The translations under genes were made by a program, and so were the position numbers. Below the pieces are notes generated by a model. The model saw only the letters and a program-made list of their open reading frames with translations. It did not search any database and was not told the origin of the DNA. Positions 17,507 to 25,753 of a stretch of DNA of 49,943 nt are shown piece by piece (position 1 is the first letter of the stretch; each line of letters begins with the position of its first letter). The stretch is from an uncultured Lachnobacterium sp. (GTDB lineage Bacteria; Bacillota; Clostridia; Lachnospirales; Lachnospiraceae), in NCBI GenBank assembly GCA_900543445.1, contig UQRC01000016.1, positions 1 to 49,943 on the forward strand, given 5' to 3'.

Positions 17507-18847
17507 TTAAGGCATTTCTTTTGCTTTATGGAGTATCGGCATCCGAAAGATTTTAACAACCAATGGAATCACCATAATAAACCATACCAATGGTTCTGCC
17601 ACGATCACTCCCGTATAACCGAGCATCGGAACTAAAGTGAATGCGATCACGATTTTTCCGAGCATTTCAAGCGAACTGGATACAAGCGGTGTGATCTGCT
17701 CGCCGAGTCCCTGCATAGCATTTCTTACCACACAGATCACGGCTGTCACATAATAAAATAATGTGTCAAATTTCAGATAATTGGTAGCATTCGTAATTAC
17801 CACTTCATTGCGGCTTCCGGTTACCATATACACAAGCCACGGTCCAATGGTATAGCTTGCGACAATTGCAAGTGTGCACCAGATACTGGTATAAAAAATC
17901 GAAAGCAGGATGCCTTTCTTTACTCGATCGGCTTTTCCGGCACCAATATTCTGTCCGCAATAAGTAGCCATCGTCTGACCAAATACGGTAAACATGATCA
18001 TAAAAATCTCTGAAATTTTACGTGCCGCAGTATGTGCAACGATGATATCCTTTCCCAGTTTGTTGATTGCAGTCTGTAATGTCAACGAACCGATATTGAC
18101 GAGAGAACTCATAAATCCCATGGACAGACCTGCGCTTAACATATTTTTCAACATATGGGAATTATCATTTGTGAAATCGGTTCTGCTTAGACGTAACAAT
18201 TCAAAACGTTTCACCATGTAGATCCAGCAAATGACAAAAGCCAGTATCTGTGCCAGTACAGTGGCAATTGCTGCACCTCTTACCCCAACCTTTATGCCAA
18301 CCACAAAGAATAAATCGCCCACAATATTCAGACATACCGAAATAAGCAGAATGATCAGTGGTGTAATGGTATCACCAAGGGCTCGAAGCGCTGCCGCACA
18401 TGCGTCATACAAAAACGTGGCAAGCAGTCCGGCAATTATAATAAATATGTAGGACGTTGCGATCGGACGCAAAGCCTCTGACACATTTAAAAAGCGCAGG
18501 ATCGGTTGTAAAAATAAAAGGCATAATACTGTGATCGCCAGAGCAATCACACATCCTAATTTTAAAGACATCGCAAAGGATTTCTTCACGCCCTGTTCGT
18601 CTTTTGCTCCGAATTTCTGTGCGGTAATGATGGCAAATCCATTCGACAGTCCCATCAGGAAACCAATCATCAGATTGCTCAATGTCGTTGTAGCGCCCAC
18701 TGCTGCCAGTGTATCTTCTCCGAGAAAAGAACCGACAATTCTTGTATCCACAAGGCTGTAGGTAAGTTGTAATAAATTTGCCAGGAAAATCGGCAATGCG
18801 AATGCCAGTATCAGTGTAGATGGCTTTCCCTTCGTTAAATCTTTCAT
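17507..18847 (-). CDS. MATE-family multidrug/toxin efflux transporter
   Basis: Sodium- or proton-driven exporter of cationic drugs or metabolites, in the cytoplasmic membrane. 446 residues with about 12 helices in two MatE repeats: first repeat from KPSTLILAFALPIFLANLLQ and YSLVDTRIVGSFLGEDTLAA, second from about residue 235 with QTAINKLGKDIIVAHTAARK. Substrate unknown; regulators of MATE pumps are not adjacent. A consensus promoter precedes it, and nth follows in the same direction. Confidence 0.93.
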   Translation of the reverse strand: MKDLTKGKPSTLILAFALPIFLANLLQLTYSLVDTRIVGSFLGEDTLAAVGATTTLSNLMIGFLMGLSNGFAIITAQKFGAKDEQGVKKSFAMSLKLGCVIALAITVLCLLFLQPILRFLNVSEALRPIATSYIFIIIAGLLATFLYDACAAALRALGDTITPLIILLISVCLNIVGDLFFVVGIKVGVRGAAIATVLAQILAFVICWIYMVKRFELLRLSRTDFTNDNSHMLKNMLSAGLSMGFMSSLVNIGSLTLQTAINKLGKDIIVAHTAARKISEIFMIMFTVFGQTMATYCGQNIGAGKADRVKKGILLSIFYTSIWCTLAIVASYTIGPWLVYMVTGSRNEVVITNATNYLKFDTLFYYVTAVICVVRNAMQGLGEQITPLVSSSLEMLGKIVIAFTLVPMLGYTGVIVAEPLVWFIMVIPLVVKIFRMPILHKAKEMP

Positions 18848-18910
18848 CTTTTTATCTATTATCCTTTGACTATATGCATGGAATTTTTGTTTTTCATTTC
18901 AAGCGGAATT

Positions 18911-18939
18911 ATTATATTCGCTTTTCTTTTCTTTTTCAA
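18911..18939 (-). promoter_or_regulatory. Promoter of the MATE-nth unit
   Basis: Minus strand: TTGAAA (18939-18934), exactly 17 nt, TATAAT (18916-18911). The -35 lies inside a perfect 9-bp inverted repeat, CTTTTTCAA with TTGAAAAAG (18931-18954), which could be an operator. Confidence 0.7.
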
Positions 18940-18984
18940 TGTTTTTTGAAAAAGTAAGGAAATAAGGATGATTAGGGGGAATAA

Positions 18985-19014
18985 TTGAAGAAAGATTACA
19001 TACTATGGTATAAT
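18985..19014 (+). promoter_or_regulatory. Promoter of the dehydrogenase gene
   Basis: TTGAAG (18985-18990), 18-nt spacer, TATAAT (19009-19014). It is divergent to the MATE promoter 45 nt away. Confidence 0.6.
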
Positions 19015-19052
19015 GTTCGCAAAAGCGTTATTATATGGATTGGAGAAGAATT

Positions 19053-20108
19053 ATGGACAGCAAACACATTGCAATACCAGTCATCCTGAAGATCGGACCG
19101 GGGGTACTTGATAATCTGGGATCATATCTGATGGATGCACAGTTGCAGAAGGTTGTCATACTTTTTGGCAACGGATTGATTGATATGTTCGGCAAGGATG
19201 TCATGGAGTCGTTGAAAGAATCCGGGGTGGAAGTGCTTGAGTATCAGGAACTGGATACGGTGCGCCTGGAGGATCTGACGAGTCTTGCGTTTTCGATGCC
19301 TGCAAAGACACAGGCAATCATCGGCATCGGCGGCGGCAAAGTCATTGATGCGGCAAAGTATTGCGGCTTTCTGCGCAATCTTGCTTTCATCAGTATTCCG
19401 ACGTCTGCATCGAGCGATGGATTTTCCAGTGCGAGTGCGTCACTTCTTGTGGAAGGGCACCGAAAGTCGGTCCCGGCGCGGCTGGCGTATGGTATCGTGG
19501 TCGACACGAAGATCATCAAGAGTGCACCGAAGAAATTCTTATATTCCGGTATCGGTGATATGGTGTCGAAGATTACGGCACTCTATGACTGGATTTTCGA
19601 GGAGCAGCACGGATATGGCAAAGTCAATGATTTTGCAGTCATGATCGCGAAAAAGGCGGTCAACAGCTTCGTGCGCACACCGTTTGAGAGCATTGAGGAG
19701 GATCTGTTTTTGAAGGAACTGCTGGATTCCCTTGCGATGAGTGGTATCGCAAACGAGATTGCAGGCAGCAGTGCACCGACAAGCGGCAGCGAGCATCTGA
19801 TCTCGCATGCTTTGGACAAGATGCTGGAGCAGCCGCAGCTTCACGGAATTCAGGTCGGCGTGGCAACCTATCTGATGAGCGTCGTGCAGGATCACAGATA
19901 TCGCCGCGTAGATACGATTTTTACGCAGACCGGATTCTGGGATTATGTGAAGACGTTGGAGATGAAGCGTGAAGATTTTGAGAAGGCGATCGATATCGCA
20001 CCGTCGATCAAGCCGTTCCGCTACACTTATCTGCATGAGCAGCAGTACCGGGATAAGGCTAAGCAGGTACTGAGGGAAGATGCAAGACTGAAGGAGATTC
20101 TGGTGTAG
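19053..20108 (+). CDS. Iron-containing ADH-family enzyme, glycerol-1-phosphate dehydrogenase-like
   Basis: 351-residue NAD(P)- and metal-dependent dehydrogenase. It resembles the EgsA/AraM group that makes sn-glycerol-1-P from dihydroxyacetone phosphate: dinucleotide-binding IIGIGGGKVIDAAKY (~89-103), ISIPTSASSDGFSSASASL and the metal-binding region GSEHLISHALD. The start is ATG 19053, behind GGAGAAG; an ATG six codons earlier overlaps that site. It is a single-gene unit with its own promoter and terminator. Whether the product is glycerol-1-P or another polyol phosphate is not certain. Confidence 0.8.
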   Translation: MDSKHIAIPVILKIGPGVLDNLGSYLMDAQLQKVVILFGNGLIDMFGKDVMESLKESGVEVLEYQELDTVRLEDLTSLAFSMPAKTQAIIGIGGGKVIDAAKYCGFLRNLAFISIPTSASSDGFSSASASLLVEGHRKSVPARLAYGIVVDTKIIKSAPKKFLYSGIGDMVSKITALYDWIFEEQHGYGKVNDFAVMIAKKAVNSFVRTPFESIEEDLFLKELLDSLAMSGIANEIAGSSAPTSGSEHLISHALDKMLEQPQLHGIQVGVATYLMSVVQDHRYRRVDTIFTQTGFWDYVKTLEMKREDFEKAIDIAPSIKPFRYTYLHEQQYRDKAKQVLREDARLKEILV

Positions 20109-20179
20109 GTATTTTGGATTTTTACTTTCTATAAAAGAGTAAGCAGACACATAGAAAATAAAGAATCATGACTTATATG

Positions 20180-20225
20180 GACCATCAAATGTTTGAAGGA
20201 ATGTCAAATATTTGGTGGTCTTTTT
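20180..20225 (+). terminator. Intrinsic terminator after the dehydrogenase gene
   Basis: GACCATCAAAT pairs with ATTTGGTGGTC (one T-G pair), followed by TTTTT. Confidence 0.85.
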
Positions 20226-20327
20226 CAGTATAGTAAGAAATCACACATTTGCTGATTGAATCAGAGAATAAACGATGGTTATTTACGCATACTACAGATG
20301 AAAAATTTGAAAGAAAGAGGTGCTTTT

Positions 20328-20786
20328 ATGGTTTTAAAAGAAAAAGAACAGACAACGATTGAAGATCTCCGTACACAGGAGCAGAGCTGCGTTGAGAAGT
20401 ATCACAGATACGGACAGCAGGCAAAGGACCCGGTGCTCAAGGATCTCTTTGACCGACTTGAGAAAGAGGAGCAGCATCACTACGATTCGCTCGGTCAGGT
20501 ATTAAAAGGCCAGGTTCCACAGTGCAATGTCAACGATAGTGACGGTGCTTCGTACCAGCCAAAGGCAACGTATGACACCATGACAAACTCTGAGGATAAG
20601 AAGAATGACTGCTTCCTTGCGACAGATTGCATCGGTACCGAGAAGATGGTATCCGGCGAGTACAATTCGAATGTGTTTGTTTTTGAGGATTCCAATCTGC
20701 GCAAATTGCTGGCGGATATTCAGGTGGAGGAGCAGAATCATGCAGAGATGCTCTACAAATATAAGACCGTCAACGGGATGGCTTAA
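20328..20786 (+). CDS. CotF-like spore coat protein
   Basis: 152-residue protein with two ferritin-like helix pairs. The first holds EKYHRYGQQAKDPVLKDLFD and EKEEQHHYDSL, the second LATDCIGTEKMVSGEYNS and QVEEQNHAEMLYKYK; the paired E-E-x-x-H motifs and the central Gln/Asn/Ser linker match the Coat_F family. It suggests a spore-forming host. The start is ATG 20328 behind AGAGGTG. A CATA-type -10 (20288-20296 region) could fit a sporulation sigma factor, but the match is too weak to claim. Confidence 0.75.
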   Translation: MVLKEKEQTTIEDLRTQEQSCVEKYHRYGQQAKDPVLKDLFDRLEKEEQHHYDSLGQVLKGQVPQCNVNDSDGASYQPKATYDTMTNSEDKKNDCFLATDCIGTEKMVSGEYNSNVFVFEDSNLRKLLADIQVEEQNHAEMLYKYKTVNGMA

Positions 20787-20814
20787 TGCACATTACCCAT
20801 TAAGATTTTGAAGC

Positions 20815-21077
20815 AACGGACAGGGGACGATTTCTTTGACTAAGAGATTTCTTAGATTCTACGATATCGGACCATACGATCATTTTGTTCAGAAAAATTT
20901 GCAAAATAACATCGGGCGCTATTTCAGATAGACAGCTACGCTTTTCTACAATCACGCTATTAGTGAACATAATGGAATCCCGATGCAGTTGCAAATTTGT
21001 TCTTCAAAAATGAGTATGGTTCTGATATCTGCAGATTGAAAGAATTTAGTCAAAGAAATCGTCCCCATGTCCTGTTG
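20815..21077. mobile_element. Long imperfect palindrome, MITE-like foldback element
   Basis: About 263 bp of noncoding DNA that folds back on itself from end to end. The left tip GGACAGGGGACG and inner GATTTCTTTGACTAA match, inverted, TTAGTCAAAGAAATC and CGTCCCCATGTCC at the right tip (one extra A). Further in, GATATC, ACCATAC, AATTTGCAA (20896-20904) and CATCGGG (20910-20916) recur inverted in the same order on the right (CCCGATG 20979-20985, TTGCAAATT 20989-20997). The tip sequence resembles the GGGGACG...CGTCCCC ends of repeats that Y1/REP-associated transposases mobilise in Clostridia (from memory). No transposase is encoded. Confidence 0.7.
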
Positions 21078-21146
21078 ATTGAATATTTTATAATGAATTG
21101 AATCATATCATATCCTATGCAGTTGGTCATAATCAGCGTAATTTGA

Positions 21147-21332
21147 TTACAATTGGGGCATAAGGTTATTGATTTGCATTTTACACAAGTCATACTCGAA
21201 TGCGATGGTGCATCTTACATAGTTTCCTTTTTTCACATTGGACTTGCAACGCCGATGTCCTCTGTGCTGCAATTGATCCTCTGCGTGGGATTCATGCTGG
21301 TGTTGAGACGGCGCTGGGCGAAGGAACAGTAA
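21147..21332 (+). pseudogene. Possible C-terminal relic of a membrane protein
   Basis: After the foldback element, a 61-codon open frame without a start or ribosome site ends with a hydrophobic helix and a basic tail (SVLQLILCVGFMLVLRRRWA, then KEQ stop), the usual look of a transporter C-terminus. I do not recognise the family. The rest of 20787-21397 shows no gene. Confidence 0.25.
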
Positions 21333-21397
21333 GGCGATTGAACGAAATGTGTTGTTGATAAATGAGAAAAATTTAATAGAAAATTGTATGATTGTGA

Positions 21398-21456
21398 TTG
21401 ACAAATCATGGATTCGCGTTATAATAAAAACAAACATATGAATAATTGTTCATATG
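21398..21456 (+). promoter_or_regulatory. Metal-responsive promoter with ArsR/SmtB-type operator
   Basis: TTGACA (21398-21403), 16-nt spacer, TATAAT (21420-21425). Right after the expected start lies the near-perfect palindrome CATATGAATAATTGTTCATA (21435-21454, symmetric through 21456), matching the TGAA...TTCA imperfect repeats bound by CzrA/SmtB/CadC-type repressors. The ArsR gene at 23865 is the likely ligand. Confidence 0.75.
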
Positions 21457-21501
21457 AAACGAGAATACATGAATGGGAATCCCCATAGAAAGGAATCAGT
21501 T

Positions 21502-21720
21502 ATGAAGAAATCATACAAGATCGAGGTTGATTGTGCAAACTGTGCAAATAAGATGGAGGAGGCTGCGAAGAATACAGCCGGAGTTAAGGATGCAACCGTT
21601 AACTTTATGGCATTGAAGATGAATGTGGAATTTGAAGAAGGTGCAGATGCCAAAGCGGTTATGCAGGACGTCTTAAAGAATTGCAAGAAGGTCGAAGACG
21701 ACTGCGAAATCTACTTATAA
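21502..21720 (+). CDS. Small heavy-metal-associated (HMA) domain protein
   Basis: 72 residues with a ferredoxin-like HMA fold: metal-binding DCANCANKM with Cys11 and Cys14, then GVKDATVNFMALKMNVEF. It would bind a soft metal ion and pass it to, or regulate, the P-type ATPase encoded 62 nt downstream, which lacks its own N-terminal HMA domain. The start is ATG 21502 behind AGAAAGGA; an ATG 48 nt earlier lies inside the operator. First gene of the metal cassette. Confidence 0.88.
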   Translation: MKKSYKIEVDCANCANKMEEAAKNTAGVKDATVNFMALKMNVEFEEGADAKAVMQDVLKNCKKVEDDCEIYL

Positions 21721-21782
21721 AATGTGAGGCATCTGCATAGGGCAGGTGCCTTTTGTGTTAATTTTGGGAAAAGGAGATTCTT

Positions 21783-23708
21783 ATGAATAAGAAGCAGAAG
21801 AAAGTATTGGTGCGGATCATTGTGTCCATCGTCCTTCTGATCGCTTTGACCATTCTTACGAGACTGGTGGAACTGAATCGCTGGATCGAGCTTGTGTTAT
21901 ACATGATTCCGTATCTTGTAATCGGATATGACATCTTAAAGAAAGCGGTCAAAGGCATTATGAACCATCAGGTGTTTGACGAAAATTTCCTGATGGCGGT
22001 AGCGACCGTTGGTGCGGTAGCGCTTGGCGACTATAAGGAAGGTGTAGCCGTAATGCTTTTCTACCAGATCGGTGAATTGTTCCAGAGTTATGCTGTCGGC
22101 AAAAGCCGCAGAAACATCAGCGATCTGATGGATATCCGGCCGGATTATGCGAACATTGAGCGTGACGGACAGCTGGAGAAAGTCGATCCGGATGAAGTGG
22201 AGATTGGAAGCATTATCGTTGTACAGCCGGGAGAAAAGGTGCCGATCGACGGTATCATTGTAGAGGGAAAGACGACACTCAACACGAGCGCCTTGACCGG
22301 AGAGAGTGTGCCGCGTTCTGCCACAACCGGAGAGGAAGTCATCAGTGGATGCATCAATCTCTCGGGACTCATTAAGATTCAGACGACGAAGGAATTTGGT
22401 GAGTCTACCGTATCGAAGATTCTTGATCTTGTGGAGAATGCAAGCTCCAAGAAATCAAGATCTGAGAACTTTATTTCAAAATTTGCACATTATTATACAC
22501 CGGCAGTATGTTACAGCGCCCTGGCATTAGCAATTCTTCCGCCGATCATCAGTCTGCTGATTGGCAATCCGGCTATGTGGGGCACATGGATTTACCGTGC
22601 ATTGACATTCCTTGTAATCAGCTGCCCGTGTGCACTCGTAATCAGTATTCCGCTCAGCTTTTTTGCCGGAATCGGAGGTGCAAGCTCACAGGGCGTTTTG
22701 ATCAAGGGGTCCAATTATATGGAGACACTTGCGCAGACGAAGACGGTTGTATTTGATAAGACAGGAACCATCACACAGGGCGTATTTGAGGTCTGTGGTA
22801 TCCATCAGCATAATTGTACCGAGGAGAACCGCGAGCACGGAGGATGCAAGCCGGAGTACACACCGGAGGAAGAACATATCCTTGAGTATGCGGCTTTAGC
22901 TGAGTGTCACAGCACGCATCCGATCAGCGTCAGTCTGCAGAAAGCATATGGTAAGAAATTGGATCAGACACGTGTGACGGATGTACAGGAGATTAGCGGA
23001 CACGGTGTGATCGCAACGGTTGACGGACATCAGGTTGCAGCTGGAAATGATAAGCTGATGAAGCAGCTTTCCATCGAATACCGTGACTGCAACTGCGTCG
23101 GAACGATCGTTCATCTTGCAATCGACGGCACATATGCCGGACATATCCTGATCGCGGATGTGATCAAGCCACATGCTGCGGAAGCAATGAAGAAACTGAA
23201 AGCATCCGGTGTGCGCAATCTTGTTATGCTGACCGGAGATGATGATAAAGTTGCGAAGCAGGTTGCTTCTCAGGTCGGAATCACGGAAGTCCACAGTAGG
23301 CTTCTTCCTGCCGACAAGGTGGCACAGGTGGAACGTCTTCTTGCACAGAAAGGGGAGAAGGAAGCGCTCGCTTTCGTCGGAGACGGAATCAACGATGCTC
23401 CGGTACTTTCCCGCGCAGATATCGGTATCGCGATGGGTGCGCTCGGATCGGATGCTGCGATCGAAGCCGCAGATATCGTATTGATGGACGACGATCCACT
23501 TAAGATTTCCAAGGCAATCCGTATTGCAAAGAAATGTATGCGCATCGTTTATGAGAATATCTATTTTGCGATCGGCATCAAGGTGATCTGCCTGATCCTT
23601 GGCGCAATCGGTATCGCCAACATGTGGGTAGCCATCTTCGCCGATGTCGGAGTTATGGTACTCGCCGTGTTGAATGCAATCCGCGTGCTTTTCACGAAGA
23701 AATTATAG
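21783..23708 (+). CDS. P1B-type heavy-metal exporting ATPase (Zn/Cd/Pb type)
   Basis: Membrane ATPase that pumps divalent soft metals out. 641 residues. Order: two N-terminal helices, actuator domain with TGES (~177), transmembrane metal site CPC (Cys281-Pro-Cys283, in SCPCALVISIPLSF), phospho-Asp325 in DKTGTIT, SHP-like ECHSTHPIS, ATP-binding and hinge GDGINDAPVLSRADIGIAMG, and last helices with FADVGVMVLAVLNAIR. The CPC followed by a late membrane Asp in FADVG is typical of the ZntA/CadA zinc-cadmium-lead group rather than copper. A His/Cys-rich insert (HQHNCTEENREHGGC) lies in the nucleotide domain. It has no cytosolic HMA domain; the small upstream protein supplies one. Confidence 0.93.
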   Translation: MNKKQKKVLVRIIVSIVLLIALTILTRLVELNRWIELVLYMIPYLVIGYDILKKAVKGIMNHQVFDENFLMAVATVGAVALGDYKEGVAVMLFYQIGELFQSYAVGKSRRNISDLMDIRPDYANIERDGQLEKVDPDEVEIGSIIVVQPGEKVPIDGIIVEGKTTLNTSALTGESVPRSATTGEEVISGCINLSGLIKIQTTKEFGESTVSKILDLVENASSKKSRSENFISKFAHYYTPAVCYSALALAILPPIISLLIGNPAMWGTWIYRALTFLVISCPCALVISIPLSFFAGIGGASSQGVLIKGSNYMETLAQTKTVVFDKTGTITQGVFEVCGIHQHNCTEENREHGGCKPEYTPEEEHILEYAALAECHSTHPISVSLQKAYGKKLDQTRVTDVQEISGHGVIATVDGHQVAAGNDKLMKQLSIEYRDCNCVGTIVHLAIDGTYAGHILIADVIKPHAAEAMKKLKASGVRNLVMLTGDDDKVAKQVASQVGITEVHSRLLPADKVAQVERLLAQKGEKEALAFVGDGINDAPVLSRADIGIAMGALGSDAAIEAADIVLMDDDPLKISKAIRIAKKCMRIVYENIYFAIGIKVICLILGAIGIANMWVAIFADVGVMVLAVLNAIRVLFTKKL

Positions 23709-23711
23709 TCG

Positions 23712-23840
23712 GGCGGGGCGAAAAGACATAAAAAGAGATGAAAAATCCCGTTGTGAGAAGCAGGCGGGGCGAAAAGACATAAAAAGAGATGAAAAAGCCC
23801 CGTTTGAAAAAACAAGCGGGGCGTATAAGCATAAAAAGAG
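23712..23840 (+). repeat. 51-52 bp tandem repeat, about 2.5 copies
   Basis: Copies start at 23712, 23763 and ~23815. The shared core runs GGCGGGGCG-AAAAGACATAAAAAGAGATG; the third copy is shorter and diverged. Between copies two and three, GCCCCG pairs with CGGGGC around TTTGAAAAAACAAG, a possible attenuator before the arsR gene. Its reading frames are low-complexity and not convincing as protein. Confidence 0.8.
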
Positions 23841-23864
23841 TCAGATAGGCCCCAGGAGGAAAAT

Positions 23865-24236
23865 ATGGCAAGAGAAAACGAAAATGCAGAATGCTGCATG
23901 GAAGAATGTGTGCATGAAGATCTGTTAAAAATTGTAAATGAGACGATGCCGGAGGAGACAGAACTTTACGATCTGGCGGAATTGTTTAAGGTGTTTGGGG
24001 ATTCTACGAGAATCCGTATCCTTTTTGTCTTATTCGAGGCGGAAGTATGTGTGTGCGATCTTGCACAGGCGCTGAATATGACACAGTCTGCAATCTCACA
24101 CCAGCTGCGTATCTTAAAACAGAACAAGTTGGTCAAAAGCCGCAGAGAAGGAAAGTCTATCTTCTATTCACTGGCAGACGGACATGTGCGTACAATTATC
24201 GCACAGGGACGCGAGCATATCGAGGAAGATCACTAA
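23865..24236 (+). CDS. ArsR/SmtB-family metal-sensing repressor, CadC-like
   Basis: Repressor that leaves DNA when it binds metal. 123 residues with the ArsR winged helix (LAELFKVFGDSTRIRILFVL, recognition helix MTQSAISHQLRILKQ). Both classical metal sites are visible: the alpha3N site with N-terminal Cys10, Cys11, Cys15 plus Cys62 and Cys64 in EVCVCDLA, and the alpha5 site Asp105-x-His107-x10-His118-x2-Glu121. Having both resembles CadC, which senses Cd/Pb/Zn. GGAGG precedes the ATG. It is the last gene of the efflux cassette and likely represses the promoter at 21398. Confidence 0.92.
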   Translation: MARENENAECCMEECVHEDLLKIVNETMPEETELYDLAELFKVFGDSTRIRILFVLFEAEVCVCDLAQALNMTQSAISHQLRILKQNKLVKSRREGKSIFYSLADGHVRTIIAQGREHIEEDH

Positions 24237-24246
24237 ATTTTGAAAG

Positions 24247-24283
24247 AAAGCTTAAGAAACTGACGCATTCTTAAGCTTTTTTT
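24247..24283 (+). terminator. Intrinsic terminator after arsR-type gene
   Basis: A 12-bp perfect stem, AAAGCTTAAGAA with TTCTTAAGCTTT, followed by T residues. Confidence 0.88.
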
Positions 24284-24415
24284 AAGTTTCTTTAAAATTC
24301 CCCCATTTTCCAAATTTATCAGCTATAATCAACTTACAGCAAACGAAAACTGGAATACATGGAAGATGTATTTGATTCATACAATCCAGTAAGGTGAGAA
24401 GAAAGGAAGAAGATT

Positions 24416-25750
24416 ATGGGAACGAACGAGACGAATGAGAATGTAACGAATGCTGCAATGAATGCAGTAGATGAAACGGTAGCGAATGCACCGGCTCCGA
24501 AGAAGAATCATGGAGGCGCCTGGAAGGCAGTTCTTGCGGTCGTGTTGACTGCAGGTGTGGTAGGAAGTACAACGCTTTCCGCTTTTAACCTTGCAACATT
24601 GAAATCTTATGTTGCCTCCCAGCAGGAAGACCAGAACGAGGAGACAACCGAAGATTATGTGAAGATTGCGGAGCAGTATGAGATCAAGCCGACAACTAAT
24701 ATCTCGGATGCGTATAAGTCCGGCGATACATCGAAGCTGACGGATAAAGAAAAAGAAACACTTGATATGGCAAAGGATGCCTTAAAAGAGATGAAGATAA
24801 AAGATGACATGTCCGACTTTGAGAAGGAGAAAGCGGTTTATGACTGGATGACATCTTCACTGCAGCATGATCAGGGAGCATTGACCGTTATCCCTACCAC
24901 ACAGGAAGATTGCGATAATCCTTACGGTGTTCTCAAATATCACAATGCGGTATGTGTCGGATATGCGACAACCTTCCGTATGTTCATGCAGATGCTGGAT
25001 ATCGAGTGTATGGTCGAGCATAACAATGAGAAATACCATTCATGGGATGTTGTCAAGATTGATGGTGACTGGTACATAACCGATATATACTCCGATGCGG
25101 GTAACGGAAATTATGCGCACTTTAATATGACGAACAATATGTGGAGTCAGGAACAAAACTGGGATCAGGAATTCTTCCCGGTTGCAAATTCTTTAAAGTA
25201 TAACATGGCTTACCAGAATAAGCAGTCGGTTGATACCGTATATGATATTCCGGCGGCTTTGCGTAAGGCAATGGACAAGAAGCTTGGATCGGTCATGATC
25301 GGTTTCAAGGAGAAGATTGACGATGATAAGGCACAGATCGCCAATGCGGCAGCAAGTACAGTAAGCGACATGCTGATGAACAATAATTATAAGGATGCAC
25401 CTTATGCAATCAACAATTATTCGTGGGTAACCGATCCAACGACAAATGAGTATCTGTTCAGTGTGACCTTCAGCAGTTACAATGTGCCAGAAAATACACA
25501 GAATCTGACCGATGAGCAGCTGCAGAAGATCAATGATGCAGTAACGAAGGCTCTGGAAGGCCTAAAAACCGGAACTTATGATTCGCAGGGAAATGTGACC
25601 TATGACAATGGTATGGACAATACGATGAATGATGGCAGTGAAGGAAAGAATGCGATGGGAGCAGAGGATGTGATCGGAGAATCTGATACTGAAACTACGA
25701 TGACAATGTCTGATGATGGAGCTACCGCGACCTTTACAACAGGAGAATAA
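24416..25750 (+). CDS. Membrane-anchored transglutaminase-like protein
   Basis: 444 residues. A cytoplasmic Asn/Thr-rich N-terminus (~1-33) and one membrane helix (~35-58) put the rest outside the cell. The transglutaminase/cysteine-protease-like core has the triad Cys180 (HNAVCVGYATTF), His208 (KYHSWDVV) and Asp223 (WYITDIYSD). The C-terminal ~150 residues are an unrecognised domain ending in a Thr/Asp-rich tail. Such bacterial proteins may act as peptidases or cross-linkers on the cell surface; the substrate is unknown. A TATAAT lies at 24324-24329, and the direct repeat TTTAAGTTTC-TTTAAAATTC at 24281-24300 may be a regulator site. The DUF4358 lipoprotein starts 3 nt after its stop. Confidence 0.83.
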   Translation: MGTNETNENVTNAAMNAVDETVANAPAPKKNHGGAWKAVLAVVLTAGVVGSTTLSAFNLATLKSYVASQQEDQNEETTEDYVKIAEQYEIKPTTNISDAYKSGDTSKLTDKEKETLDMAKDALKEMKIKDDMSDFEKEKAVYDWMTSSLQHDQGALTVIPTTQEDCDNPYGVLKYHNAVCVGYATTFRMFMQMLDIECMVEHNNEKYHSWDVVKIDGDWYITDIYSDAGNGNYAHFNMTNNMWSQEQNWDQEFFPVANSLKYNMAYQNKQSVDTVYDIPAALRKAMDKKLGSVMIGFKEKIDDDKAQIANAAASTVSDMLMNNNYKDAPYAINNYSWVTDPTTNEYLFSVTFSSYNVPENTQNLTDEQLQKINDAVTKALEGLKTGTYDSQGNVTYDNGMDNTMNDGSEGKNAMGAEDVIGESDTETTMTMSDDGATATFTTGE

Positions 25751-25753
25751 TGC

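Noticed and set aside
23712..23840. CRISPR array
   Set aside because: Units are continuous tandem copies without unique spacers, only 2-3 copies, and there are no cas genes.
23674..23928. Plus-strand frame with repeated GRKDIKRDEK peptide
   Set aside because: It is translation of the noncoding tandem repeat, overlaps two real genes and lacks a ribosome site.
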